Below, one piece after another: positions 1 through 6,668 of a stretch of 46,541 bases of DNA. This stretch comes from Fibrobacteria bacterium (GTDB taxonomy: Bacteria > Fibrobacterota > Fibrobacteria > UBA11236): assembly GCA_017881725.1 (NCBI GenBank), contig JADGQO010000225.1, positions 1 through 46,541 on the forward strand, read 5' to 3'. Position 1 is the stretch's first letter; each line of letters starts with the position of its first letter. The position numbers were made by a program, and so were the translations under genes. Under the pieces are notes generated by a model. It was given only the letters and a program-made list of their open reading frames with translations, was not told where the DNA came from and did not search any database.

Positions 1-21
1 AGCTACCGTAGCCACAGCTGC

Positions 22-600
22 TCAGGCCCAAATCCATTTCTTTCCGCTGGAACCCCTGCCGGCTACCATCGCTTGTTTCGCTTGCACGGAATCCTTTTTC
101 GGCTTCGCATCGGTAAGCGTGTCGTTGCGGACCTGGCTCTGGCGTTGCATCCCCATGAACATGCGGTTTTGCTCGAACTCCTCCTGGATATTCCTGAAAA
201 TCATATAGATCATGTCGCTGGCATACATGTCCATGATTTTGGCGGTGGGCTCCACCAACAGCACGCGGTGCATGTAATATTTCCCCTTCTCGCGGGTATC
301 ATATTGAGCCGCGTACATCACGCCCAAATGCTTGTAGATGAAAACGCTGTCCTCGTGGCGGTACTGACGGGTTTCCTTGAGGTCGGCCTCCAAAACGGCG
401 ATGGCGGCATCAAACTCTCCGTCCAGGTATAGGCTATGCACCTTGGCCGAGTCCACGCGGAGCGGGCCCAAGGAACGCGTCGCGGAATTTTCCTTTGATT
501 TCGGAAGGGGGGGTGACACCGGCTTGGCCCCTGCCCCGAAAACGGAAACCATCAGCAGAAGCCAACTGACCGAGGCGATGCGGAACGCGAAAAAGCGCAT
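22..600 (-). CDS. Exported hypothetical protein with a TPR-like region
   Basis: I do not recognise the family. From the ATG at 600 the protein has a clear N-terminal signal peptide (basic MRFFAFR, hydrophobic stretch, AGA cleavage region), then a Pro/Lys-rich linker. A helical region follows (DGEFDAAIAVLEADL, HLGVMYAAQY) that looks like two degenerate TPR repeats, and the tail is charged, Gln/Met- and Lys-rich. It is therefore probably periplasmic or outer-membrane associated. An in-frame GTG at 618 would add six residues, but neither start has a good Shine-Dalgarno, and the ATG gives the more normal signal peptide. The gene is transcribed leftward and divergently from the DCC gene. The fold is weakly supported and the function is unknown. 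Confidence 0.6.
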   Translation of the reverse strand: MRFFAFRIASVSWLLLMVSVFGAGAKPVSPPLPKSKENSATRSLGPLRVDSAKVHSLYLDGEFDAAIAVLEADLKETRQYRHEDSVFIYKHLGVMYAAQYDTREKGKYYMHRVLLVEPTAKIMDMYASDMIYMIFRNIQEEFEQNRMFMGMQRQSQVRNDTLTDAKPKKDSVQAKQAMVAGRGSSGKKWIWA

Positions 601-759
601 GGGTTGGGAACCATTCACAGGTTGGTTTTGGAGGTAAACATAATACCGTCGTCACCCTTAAACAATGACGGGCGTCACACTGGGGTTCGCTTGGCGTAAA
701 AAACGATGAATATGGCCGCCACCTTCAGCCTGGACCGTCAACCCTTTTAAAGCGATTGC

Positions 760-765
760 TAATAT
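760..765 (+). promoter_or_regulatory. -10-like box TAATAT, leaderless promoter of the DCC gene
   Basis: TAATAT ends 6 nt before the ATG at 772 and there is no Shine-Dalgarno. Transcription from this box would start at or next to the start codon. No convincing -35 was seen. The same spacing recurs at 2311, 4370, 5877, 8607 and 45387. Confidence 0.5.
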
Positions 766-771
766 AGGCCC

Positions 772-1170
772 ATGGAAGGCCCCATCATTTTTTTCGACGG
801 GCACTGCGCCTTATGCAACGGCTTCGTCGACTTCATCCAGTCGCGGGATCGACGCGGCCAATTTCACTACGCTCCCTTGCAGGGCGCCACTTATGCGGCG
901 CGAGTGGGAATTTCCGACGGCGGGAACGATTGGATGCGGAGCATCGTACTGTCCGATTCATTGGGCTTGCACCGGAAATCCGACGCCGTGCTGCGGGTAC
1001 TTTCCGGTTTGGGCGGTCTCTGGCGTTGCCTTGGCGTCCTGCGCGCATGTCCCCGCCCGTTGCGCGACCTGGCTTACGATTTTATCGCCCGCAACCGGTA
1101 CCGTTGGTTCGGGAAACGGGAAACTTGCAGGTTACCTTCGCAATCCGAGGCTAACCGGTTTTTACCCTGA
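772..1170 (+). CDS. DCC family thiol-disulfide oxidoreductase (DUF393, YuxK-like)
   Basis: The N-terminus carries the family hallmark FFDGHCALCN, giving the DxxCxxC motif with cysteines 12 and 15. The LQGATY segment and the C-terminal FGKRETCRLP segment are also typical of DUF393 proteins, and 132 residues is the usual length. The family has a predicted thioredoxin-like fold and is thought to act in thiol-disulfide exchange, but substrates are not established. There is no signal peptide, so it is cytosolic. The ATG at 772 has no Shine-Dalgarno but has a -10-like box just upstream. The LOG gene follows 48 nt downstream on the same strand and may be cotranscribed. Confidence 0.88.
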   Translation: MEGPIIFFDGHCALCNGFVDFIQSRDRRGQFHYAPLQGATYAARVGISDGGNDWMRSIVLSDSLGLHRKSDAVLRVLSGLGGLWRCLGVLRACPRPLRDLAYDFIARNRYRWFGKRETCRLPSQSEANRFLP

Positions 1171-1218
1171 TTAAAAAAATCAGTAGCCGAATGCCCCGGA
1201 TTTTTGGAGAATAGGATC

Positions 1219-2250
1219 ATGAAAACCCCGCCCTTTGATTCGCATACCCTGGAACTGGTTAATTCCCTTATGACTTCCACGGGAGTGACCGTTGATCCCA
1301 TGCAGCGCGAGCTGGTGGGAGAGATGATTCGCGCCGCCTTGCAAATCGGGAGCGACCACGCCAATACCGGAGAGCTTAAACTGATGACGCGCAGTTTTCG
1401 CGAGCTGCGTCATGCCCTGAATGTTTTCCGTCCTTTTGCCGGGCGTCGAAAAATTTCCATTTTCGGATCCGCGCGCACGCCGCACGACCATCCCGATTAC
1501 TTATTCGCCCGGGACTTCGCCGCCCATCTGGCGGGCCGCAATTGGATGTCGATTACGGGAGCGGGACCGGGCATCATGAGCGCCGGCAACGAAGGCGCCG
1601 GTCCAGGAAATTCTTTCGGCCTTTCCATCCGCTTGCCTTGGGAAACCAACGAGAATGAATTCCTGCGCGGCGATCCCAAGCTTATCTTTTTCCGGTATTT
1701 TTTCACGCGCAAACTCATGTTCGCGATGGGCGCCGACGCCATGGCGGTTTTTCCCGGCGGCTTCGGGACCATGGATGAATGCTTCGAATTGCTCACCTTG
1801 ATCCAGACGGGGAAATCCGGCCTGATTCCCATTGTGTTACTTTCGCCGGAAGGCAATGACTATTGGTTGGACCTCAAGGCATTCATGGAGCGGCAACTGG
1901 TCGCCAAAGGTTGGATCGACCAGAAGGACATGGGTTTGTTCCGGGTTTTCTTCGACGTGAAATCCGCCGCCGATTATATCGAGAATTTCTACCGCAATTA
2001 CCAGGGCTCGCGCTTCGTGGCCGACCGATTCGCCATCCGCATCTTGCGGCCGCTGACCGATTCCCAGCTTTCCGACCTTAACCGGGAGTTCGCTTCGCTG
2101 TGCGTTAAGGGAACCATTCTGCAAGGCCCCGCTTTGCCCGGCGAAGAGGACCAGCCTGAATTAACACGACTGATCTTCAACTTCGACCGCAAGCATTTCA
2201 GTACCCTGCGCATGCTGATTGACCGGATTAACGAATTCGCGGATCGTTAG
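1219..2250 (+). CDS. LOG family protein (TIGR00730-type Rossmann nucleosidase)
   Basis: The protein contains the LOG/lysine-decarboxylase-like signature PGGFGTMDE (residues 179-187), preceded by SIFGSAR and by ITGAGPGIM(S)AGNEGA, which form the nucleotide-binding Rossmann fold. Family members hydrolyse the N-glycosidic bond of nucleoside 5'-monophosphates, including cytokinin riboside monophosphates. At about 344 residues it is longer than minimal LOG proteins (about 190). The N-terminal ~80 residues are helical, and the C-terminal extension from about residue 270 is of unknown role. The ATG at 1219 was preferred to an in-frame TTG at 1204 because GGAGA (1206-1210) sits at proper spacing from the ATG. 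The natural substrate cannot be read from sequence. Confidence 0.87.
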   Translation: MKTPPFDSHTLELVNSLMTSTGVTVDPMQRELVGEMIRAALQIGSDHANTGELKLMTRSFRELRHALNVFRPFAGRRKISIFGSARTPHDHPDYLFARDFAAHLAGRNWMSITGAGPGIMSAGNEGAGPGNSFGLSIRLPWETNENEFLRGDPKLIFFRYFFTRKLMFAMGADAMAVFPGGFGTMDECFELLTLIQTGKSGLIPIVLLSPEGNDYWLDLKAFMERQLVAKGWIDQKDMGLFRVFFDVKSAADYIENFYRNYQGSRFVADRFAIRILRPLTDSQLSDLNREFASLCVKGTILQGPALPGEEDQPELTRLIFNFDRKHFSTLRMLIDRINEFADR

Positions 2251-2310
2251 TGTCGGGGCGGAACCCATCGGATCAGAAGAGATCGCCAACTCGACTTCGC
2301 GACGATTGCT

Positions 2311-2316
2311 TATCTT
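2311..2316 (+). promoter_or_regulatory. -10-like box TATCTT, leaderless promoter of the YhcH gene
   Basis: TATCTT ends 6 nt before the ATG at 2323. No ribosome-binding site is present between them. Confidence 0.45.
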
Positions 2317-2322
2317 AACCGT

Positions 2323-2823
2323 ATGGCTTATATCGGAACCCTGGAAGAATTGGAAAATCGCCTCGCGGCCGATCCCCGTTTCGTGTCAGCGTTCGCGTAC
2401 TTGAAACGCTGCTTGCATACGGGCACGCCGGAATCGCAGCGCGTTGCCGCGTTGGCGGCCGATTCGGTAGGCGAAGTGCCATTGGAAAACGGAACCGTGG
2501 CTATTGAGCAAGTCTATCGGACTCGGAGCCGGTCAAACTGTTTTTACGAATCCCATCGCAAATACATCGATGTGCAATGCGTATTGGTCGGGGAAGAAAT
2601 AGTCGATGTGCGACCCATTGGCCAACTCCATGTCGACAAGCCCTATCGCCCGGAAAAAGACGTGATTAAATATCACGATCCTGGTTCGGGCGATCCCATT
2701 CGACTGGGGCCGGGCCAAGCGGCCGTATTTTTCCCCGAGGATGGCCACATGCCGGGCCTATTGTCTTTAGAACCCACCCTGGTCCGGAAAACCGTAGTCA
2801 AAGTCCCCTGCGAAGCGGCTTGA
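2323..2823 (+). CDS. YhcH/YjgK/YiaL family protein (DUF386, EbgC-like)
   Basis: The protein matches the DUF386 beta-barrel family: ESHRKYIDVQ in the middle, GEEIVDV next, and FFPEDGHMPGL near the C-terminus. The His, Glu and Asp residues in these motifs line the metal/ligand pocket in known members. The family includes the E. coli EbgC subunit and sialic-acid-related anomerase-like proteins. Here there is no adjacent glycosidase or sugar operon, so a specific substrate cannot be assigned. The length (166 residues) is slightly above the usual ~150 because of a longer N-terminal segment. The start codon is preceded by a -10-like box rather than a Shine-Dalgarno. Confidence 0.87.
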   Translation: MAYIGTLEELENRLAADPRFVSAFAYLKRCLHTGTPESQRVAALAADSVGEVPLENGTVAIEQVYRTRSRSNCFYESHRKYIDVQCVLVGEEIVDVRPIGQLHVDKPYRPEKDVIKYHDPGSGDPIRLGPGQAAVFFPEDGHMPGLLSLEPTLVRKTVVKVPCEAA

Positions 2824-2833
2824 CCGGACCGGC

Positions 2834-2851
2834 ATCCTGGATTTCCAGGAT
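2834..2851. terminator. Hairpin between convergent genes
   Basis: A perfect 7-bp stem (ATCCTGG / CCAGGAT) with an ATTT loop lies between the stops of the YhcH gene and the leftward SPFH pseudogene. No U-tract follows on either strand, so it is a weak or Rho-assisted terminator candidate. Confidence 0.35.
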
Positions 2852-2886
2852 AGTTGCCGCACCATCAAGGTCCCCCAACCTGAATT

Positions 2887-4324
2887 TCAGTTCGACGGCT
2901 TGACCGTCCCTTTCGGATCCATCATTTCCATCAGTTTCAATCCCAGCAGTCCGTCCAGGGCTGAACCTCCGTTGGAATTCGAGCCTCCGCTGATCAGAAC
3001 ATCCGGAATCAATTTGATGTGACCCTTGGCCAATTCCTCCGTGATCTTGTAACGCGTGAAATTTTCTCCGCCCAAAGCCTTGACGGCCAATTCATAGGCC
3101 TCCGCCGTGGATTTACCGATGGCCAGCACCTTGCCCGCCTCCGCGTCGCCGGTCAACGTGATTTGCGCCGCTTGCGCCGAGGCTTTTAGTTTGGTCGCTT
3201 CCGACTCTGCCTGCGCCCGCGCGCGTGTGGCTTCGGCTTCGCCATGGGCTCGCATCTTGATGGCTTCCGATTCCGCCCCCACCGCGAGTTTGACTCCCGA
3301 GGCGTCGCCTTCGGCCTTCTTCACCGTCGCGTTGGCCGTGCGCTCCGCGATTTTCCGGTCCGTCAGCGTCTTCATCAAGGATTCCGGCGGCACGATGTCG
3401 CCGATCAAAGTATCCACGGCGTTCACGTTGTATTCGTCCAGCACCTTTTTGATATGCGCCTTGGCCGATTCCTGCCGCTCCTTGCGCGTGCTCAAAAAAG
3501 CGATCACGTCGCTGTCCTGGGCCGAGTTACGGAAATAATTTCCGATGGTCGGTTCCAACACTTGCGAGACCAGGTTGACCATATTGCCGAAGCGGGCGAT
3601 CACCTTGGGCGCTTCCGTCGTCGGCACATGGATGATTTGCGCCACGTCCAGGTTGAACGGGAAGCCGTCCTTGGAGCGCACCGTGATGGTGGAGAGGTTC
3701 TTGTCCAGATTATGCGCCTCGCTGCGCGCCGAAGCCCAGTTCAACACGAGGTTGGTGGTGGGCACCAATTCCACCTTCATGATATAGATGTTGATCGGAT
3801 ACTTGCCCAGACCCGGCCAGCACCACCTGCGGCTGCAAACCACGACTGCCGCCGTTCTTCAGGAAGCGATCGAAGTCCTGGAAATTGTTATGACCTTCCA
3901 CCAACTTGCCGGCGATTTGCCCGCTCTCGATAGGAACACCATCTAAAGTGGTGATAATGCCCACCTTGCTTTCCTGGATGCGCACCATGCTGGTGATGGA
4001 AACCTGAAACAGCATGCTGTTGATGCGATAGGCCCCTGCCGTGATGAAACCGGTTTGCCGGCCGCGCTGTCCGCCATTGTCCAGGAACTTGGTGGCATCC
4101 TGGAAATTATCGCAATCCACGCTCCGGCCCAGGATGTTTCCCGTCGGCACTTCCCGGCCGTTCCTGACCAGGACCAAGCCTAGCTTACCCTCCGGGATGA
4201 CAGTGAACTTTTCCATGGTGATGTCGTACTGCCAGAACCATTTCCAGAAATACAAACCCGGCGCCAGGGTCTTGGCCTGGAACCCGGCCTCGCCTTTGGT
4301 TGCGATGATGCGGCCGTCCGGCAA
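2887..4324 (-). pseudogene. SPFH/flotillin-like protein, 5'-truncated and frameshifted
   Basis: Two overlapping reading frames together encode one SPFH (band-7/flotillin-like) protein. The upstream piece (4324 to about 3811) has the band-7 core, LAPGLYFWKWFWQY and FTVIPEGKLGLV. The downstream piece (about 3811 to 2887) has the rest of SPFH and a long Ala/Glu-rich coiled coil (GEAEATRARAQAESEATK), ending near ALDGLLGLKLMEM. Removing one base near 3811 joins ...QVVLAG to LGKYPINIYI in one frame, so a 1-nt insertion separates them. In addition there is no proper start: a stop lies just upstream at 4331-4333, the only initiator is a TTG at 4324, and the N-terminal membrane segment normal for this family is missing. 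An intact version would be an oligomeric membrane-scaffold protein. The frameshift could be a sequencing error, but the missing N-terminus argues for real decay. Confidence 0.72.
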
Positions 4325-4369
4325 GGAGCGTTAGCGTTGATTTGGTAAGCATTTGAAAAATCGAGGGAT

Positions 4370-4375
4370 TATTAT
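4370..4375 (+). promoter_or_regulatory. -10-like box TATTAT, leaderless promoter of the Crp/Fnr gene
   Basis: TATTAT ends 6 nt before the ATG at 4382, with no Shine-Dalgarno in between. Confidence 0.5.
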
Positions 4376-4381
4376 TCCGGT

Positions 4382-5011
4382 ATGAATATTTTGGAACGCT
4401 TCAAGGATTTATTTGAACCCAAGCTGCTGGCGGAGTTGGCCGCGCATGGCCACATACGCCGGATTCCGGCCGGGGAATCCATTTTGGATTTCGGGCAAAC
4501 CGTCACCTTCATGCCCATCGTGCTTTCCGGCCTGGTCAAGGTATCCCGCGCGGAGGAGGACGGCCGTGAGCTGTTCCTCTATTACATCAATCCCGAGGAA
4601 AGTTGCGCCATGACTTTCACCTGTTGCATGCAGGGACATCCGAGCGAAGTGCGCGCCGTGGCCGAGGAGGATGTGGAGATGGTGACGATCCCCATCGGCG
4701 TGATGGACGAATGGCTGATGAAATATCCGACCTGGAAAAGTTTCGTCATGAAAACCATCCGCAACCGGTTCAACGAACTTTTGAAAACCATCGATTTGAT
4801 CGCCTTCCAGAATTTGGATCAACGGCTGGTAGTCTTCCTGCGCGAAAAAGCGAAGGCTTCCGGATCCAGCCTGGTGAATCTCTCCCATGAGCAAATCGCC
4901 AATGAACTGGCCACGGCCCGCGTGGTGGTTTCCCGGCTCCTGAAAAAGCTCGAACAGGACGGGAAAGTGCTGTTATTCCGCAATCAGGTAAAATTGTTGG
5001 GGGAATTGTAA
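4382..5011 (+). CDS. Crp/Fnr family transcriptional regulator
   Basis: The 209 residues show the family layout: an N-terminal cyclic-nucleotide-type beta-roll (about 20-120, FMPIVLSGLVKVSR), a dimerisation helix (about 125-150), and a C-terminal winged helix (about 150-209). The recognition helix region reads LSHEQIANELATARVVVSRLLKKLE. The N-terminal domain carries SCAMTFTCCM, a cluster of three cysteines where the cyclic-nucleotide-binding residues would lie. It lacks the four-cysteine Fe-S pattern of classical Fnr and the cAMP-binding pattern of Crp. With OsmC and rhodanese genes just downstream, a thiol, persulfide or peroxide sensing role is plausible but inferred. Translation probably starts leaderless at 4382. 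Confidence 0.9.
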   Translation: MNILERFKDLFEPKLLAELAAHGHIRRIPAGESILDFGQTVTFMPIVLSGLVKVSRAEEDGRELFLYYINPEESCAMTFTCCMQGHPSEVRAVAEEDVEMVTIPIGVMDEWLMKYPTWKSFVMKTIRNRFNELLKTIDLIAFQNLDQRLVVFLREKAKASGSSLVNLSHEQIANELATARVVVSRLLKKLEQDGKVLLFRNQVKLLGEL

Positions 5012-5038
5012 CCGATGTGACTGAAGGTCCGCCCGCCG

Positions 5039-5058
5039 GATGATACTTTAGAATCATC
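5039..5058 (+). promoter_or_regulatory. Inverted repeat GATGAT-N8-ATCATC around a -10-like TACTTT
   Basis: GATGAT (5039-5044) and ATCATC (5053-5058) are perfect inverted repeats that flank TACTTT (5044-5049), just ahead of the Shine-Dalgarno of osmC. The arms resemble Crp/Fnr half-sites, but the 8-nt spacing is not that of E. coli Fnr. The site is a candidate operator for the neighbouring Crp/Fnr regulator. Confidence 0.35.
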
Positions 5059-5070
5059 AAGGAGGTCCCC

Positions 5071-5532
5071 ATGGTTCATGAAATTGAAGCCCAATGGATG
5101 GGCAAAATGCAATTCAACGCGGCGGTGAACGGCCACACCGTCATCATGGACGCGCCGGAGCGGGTCGGCGGGGATGATCATGGGCCGATTCCCAAGCCTT
5201 TCGTATTGACGGCCCTATCGGGATGCACCGGCATGGACGTCGTCGCGCATTTGCGCAAAATCGGAAAACCTGCCGATGAATTCAGTATGAAGGTGATCGG
5301 GGAAATCAGTACCCGCCCGCCCATCGAATACGTCGCCGTGCATGTCGTTTACGAATTTACCGGAGCCGAGGAAAACCGCGCCGCCGCGCTGGAGGCTGTG
5401 ACCTTGTCGCAGGAGAAATACTGCGGCGTGAGCCATATGCTCAAGAAAATCATGCCCGTAACCTGGGAGATACTCTACAACGGCCAACGGATTTTCAACA
5501 ACAAACCGGAGCCGGCCCGCGTGGCCGCCTGA
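5071..5532 (+). CDS. OsmC family protein
   Basis: The sequence has the OsmC/Ohr fold markers and both conserved cysteines, SGCTGMD (Cys52) and KYCGVS (Cys118). The family reduces organic hydroperoxides or binds reactive sulfur and lipid peroxides using this cysteine pair. The length of 153 residues is normal and there is no signal peptide, so it is cytosolic. A strong Shine-Dalgarno (AAGGAGG, about 5060-5066) precedes the ATG. The rhodanese gene starts 11 nt downstream, so the two form an operon, probably controlled by the upstream Crp/Fnr gene. The fine subfamily (OsmC, Ohr or YhfA type) is not resolved; the layout looks most like the YhfA/OsmC type. Confidence 0.9.
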   Translation: MVHEIEAQWMGKMQFNAAVNGHTVIMDAPERVGGDDHGPIPKPFVLTALSGCTGMDVVAHLRKIGKPADEFSMKVIGEISTRPPIEYVAVHVVYEFTGAEENRAAALEAVTLSQEKYCGVSHMLKKIMPVTWEILYNGQRIFNNKPEPARVAA

Positions 5533-5543
5533 AAGGAATCCCC

Positions 5544-5861
5544 ATGATCGATTTACTCAAAAACCTGTTCGGGTCCGCACCGGCCGTGGATTTCACCGCG
5601 CTGGTCAAGCAAGGCGCGCGTATCGTGGACGTTCGCTCACCGGACGAATACCGTGGCGGCCACATTAAAGGATCCGTCAATATCCCCGTCCAGGTCCTAC
5701 CTTCGCGCATCGGTGAAATCCCCAAGGGCAAGCCCGTCATTACCTGCTGCGCCAGCGGCGCGCGCAGCGCCTCGGCCAAGCGCATACTCGAGGCGGCGGG
5801 TTTTACCGAGGTCCATAACGGCGGCGGATGGCGCGGCCTGCAAGGGCGATTGAATCCCTGA
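5544..5861 (+). CDS. Single-domain rhodanese-like sulfurtransferase
   Basis: The 105-residue protein is one rhodanese domain with VDVRSPDEYRGGHIKG (CH2-type motif) and the active-site loop TCCASGARS. The catalytic residue would be Cys69, with Cys68 beside it. GwxGLQG near the C-terminus is also typical. Such proteins carry persulfide sulfur in thiosulfate:thiol transfer reactions. It is cytosolic, with no signal peptide. AAAGGAAT upstream of the ATG serves as a weak Shine-Dalgarno, and the gene is cotranscribed with osmC. The pairing with a cysteine-rich Crp/Fnr regulator and OsmC points to handling of reactive sulfur or thiol stress, which is inferred from context. Confidence 0.92.
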   Translation: MIDLLKNLFGSAPAVDFTALVKQGARIVDVRSPDEYRGGHIKGSVNIPVQVLPSRIGEIPKGKPVITCCASGARSASAKRILEAAGFTEVHNGGGWRGLQGRLNP

Positions 5862-5876
5862 GGGGCTCCGGCTTGT

Positions 5877-5882
5877 TACCTT
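5877..5882 (+). promoter_or_regulatory. -10-like box TACCTT before the polytopic membrane protein gene
   Basis: TACCTT ends 6 nt before the ATG at 5889 with no clear ribosome-binding site, the same leaderless geometry as at 760 and 2311. Confidence 0.4.
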
Positions 5883-5888
5883 CTGGGA

Positions 5889-6641
5889 ATGGTCAATAAA
5901 ATCGTCGTGAAAATTCCCGCCCTCACTATTTCCTTTTGGGTCATGAAAATCTGTGCCACCACTTTGGGCGAAACCGCCGGGGACATGGTCTCCATGACTC
6001 TGAAGGTGGGCTATGCCGTCAGTTCGCTCATCCTCATCGCTTTCTTTTTCGCCACGCTCGCCGCGCAACTCTCGGCGCGGAAGTTCCACCCGCTGCTCTA
6101 CTGGATGGTCATCCTCTCCACGAGCACGGCGGGCACTACCATGTCGGACTATATGGACCGGAGCCTGCAACTGGGTTATGCCAAGGGGTCGGCCTTGCTC
6201 GTGGCCATCCTCATCGCGATTTTTTCCTTTTGGAAATGGACGGGGCGTTCGCTTTCGGTTACGGAAATCGATTCGCGCAAATCGGAAATCCTGTATTGGA
6301 CGGCCATTCTTTTCTCCAACACTCTCGGCACCGCGCTGGGGGATTTCCTGGCCGACAGTTCCGGACTGGGATTCCTGGGCAGCAATGTTTTGATCAGCGG
6401 GCTCCTGGCTTTGGTTTGTCTGGCCTACGCGTTCACCAAGACATCGCGTGTTTGGCTTTTCTGGATCGCCTTCGTATTGACCCGCCCTTTTGGCGCCACC
6501 ATGGGGGATGTGCTCACCAAGAGCCATGATCATGGCGGACTGGATTTGGGAACCATGGGTTCTTCGGGGGTTTTATTCGCCATCCTGATCCTATTCATCC
6601 TTTTTTCCATGCGACGGAGGCCTTCCGCACCGGAATTATAA
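5889..6641 (+). CDS. Polytopic membrane protein (COG4705-like), four internal repeats
   Basis: The 250-residue protein is almost entirely hydrophobic, with about seven transmembrane segments. A related motif occurs four times at regular spacing, beginning CATTLGETAGD (near residue 22), TAGTTMSDY (near 80), SNTLGTALGD (near 140) and RPFGATMGD (near 200). This internal repetition with conserved Thr, Gly and Asp in membrane segments resembles COG4705-type uncharacterised membrane-anchored proteins. The acidic residues inside the membrane suggest ion or metal handling, but no substrate is known to me. The gene is followed after 27 nt by the hybrid histidine kinase on the same strand and may be cotranscribed with it. 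Confidence 0.75.
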   Translation: MVNKIVVKIPALTISFWVMKICATTLGETAGDMVSMTLKVGYAVSSLILIAFFFATLAAQLSARKFHPLLYWMVILSTSTAGTTMSDYMDRSLQLGYAKGSALLVAILIAIFSFWKWTGRSLSVTEIDSRKSEILYWTAILFSNTLGTALGDFLADSSGLGFLGSNVLISGLLALVCLAYAFTKTSRVWLFWIAFVLTRPFGATMGDVLTKSHDHGGLDLGTMGSSGVLFAILILFILFSMRRRPSAPEL

Positions 6642-6668
6642 GGTTCCGAGCGAATCCCAACCTGTAGA

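Noticed and set aside
5697..6533. A 278-codon minus-strand open frame opposite the rhodanese and polytopic membrane protein genes
   Set aside because: Its composition is hydrophilic shadow sequence; the plus strand encodes a clear membrane protein with internal repeats.
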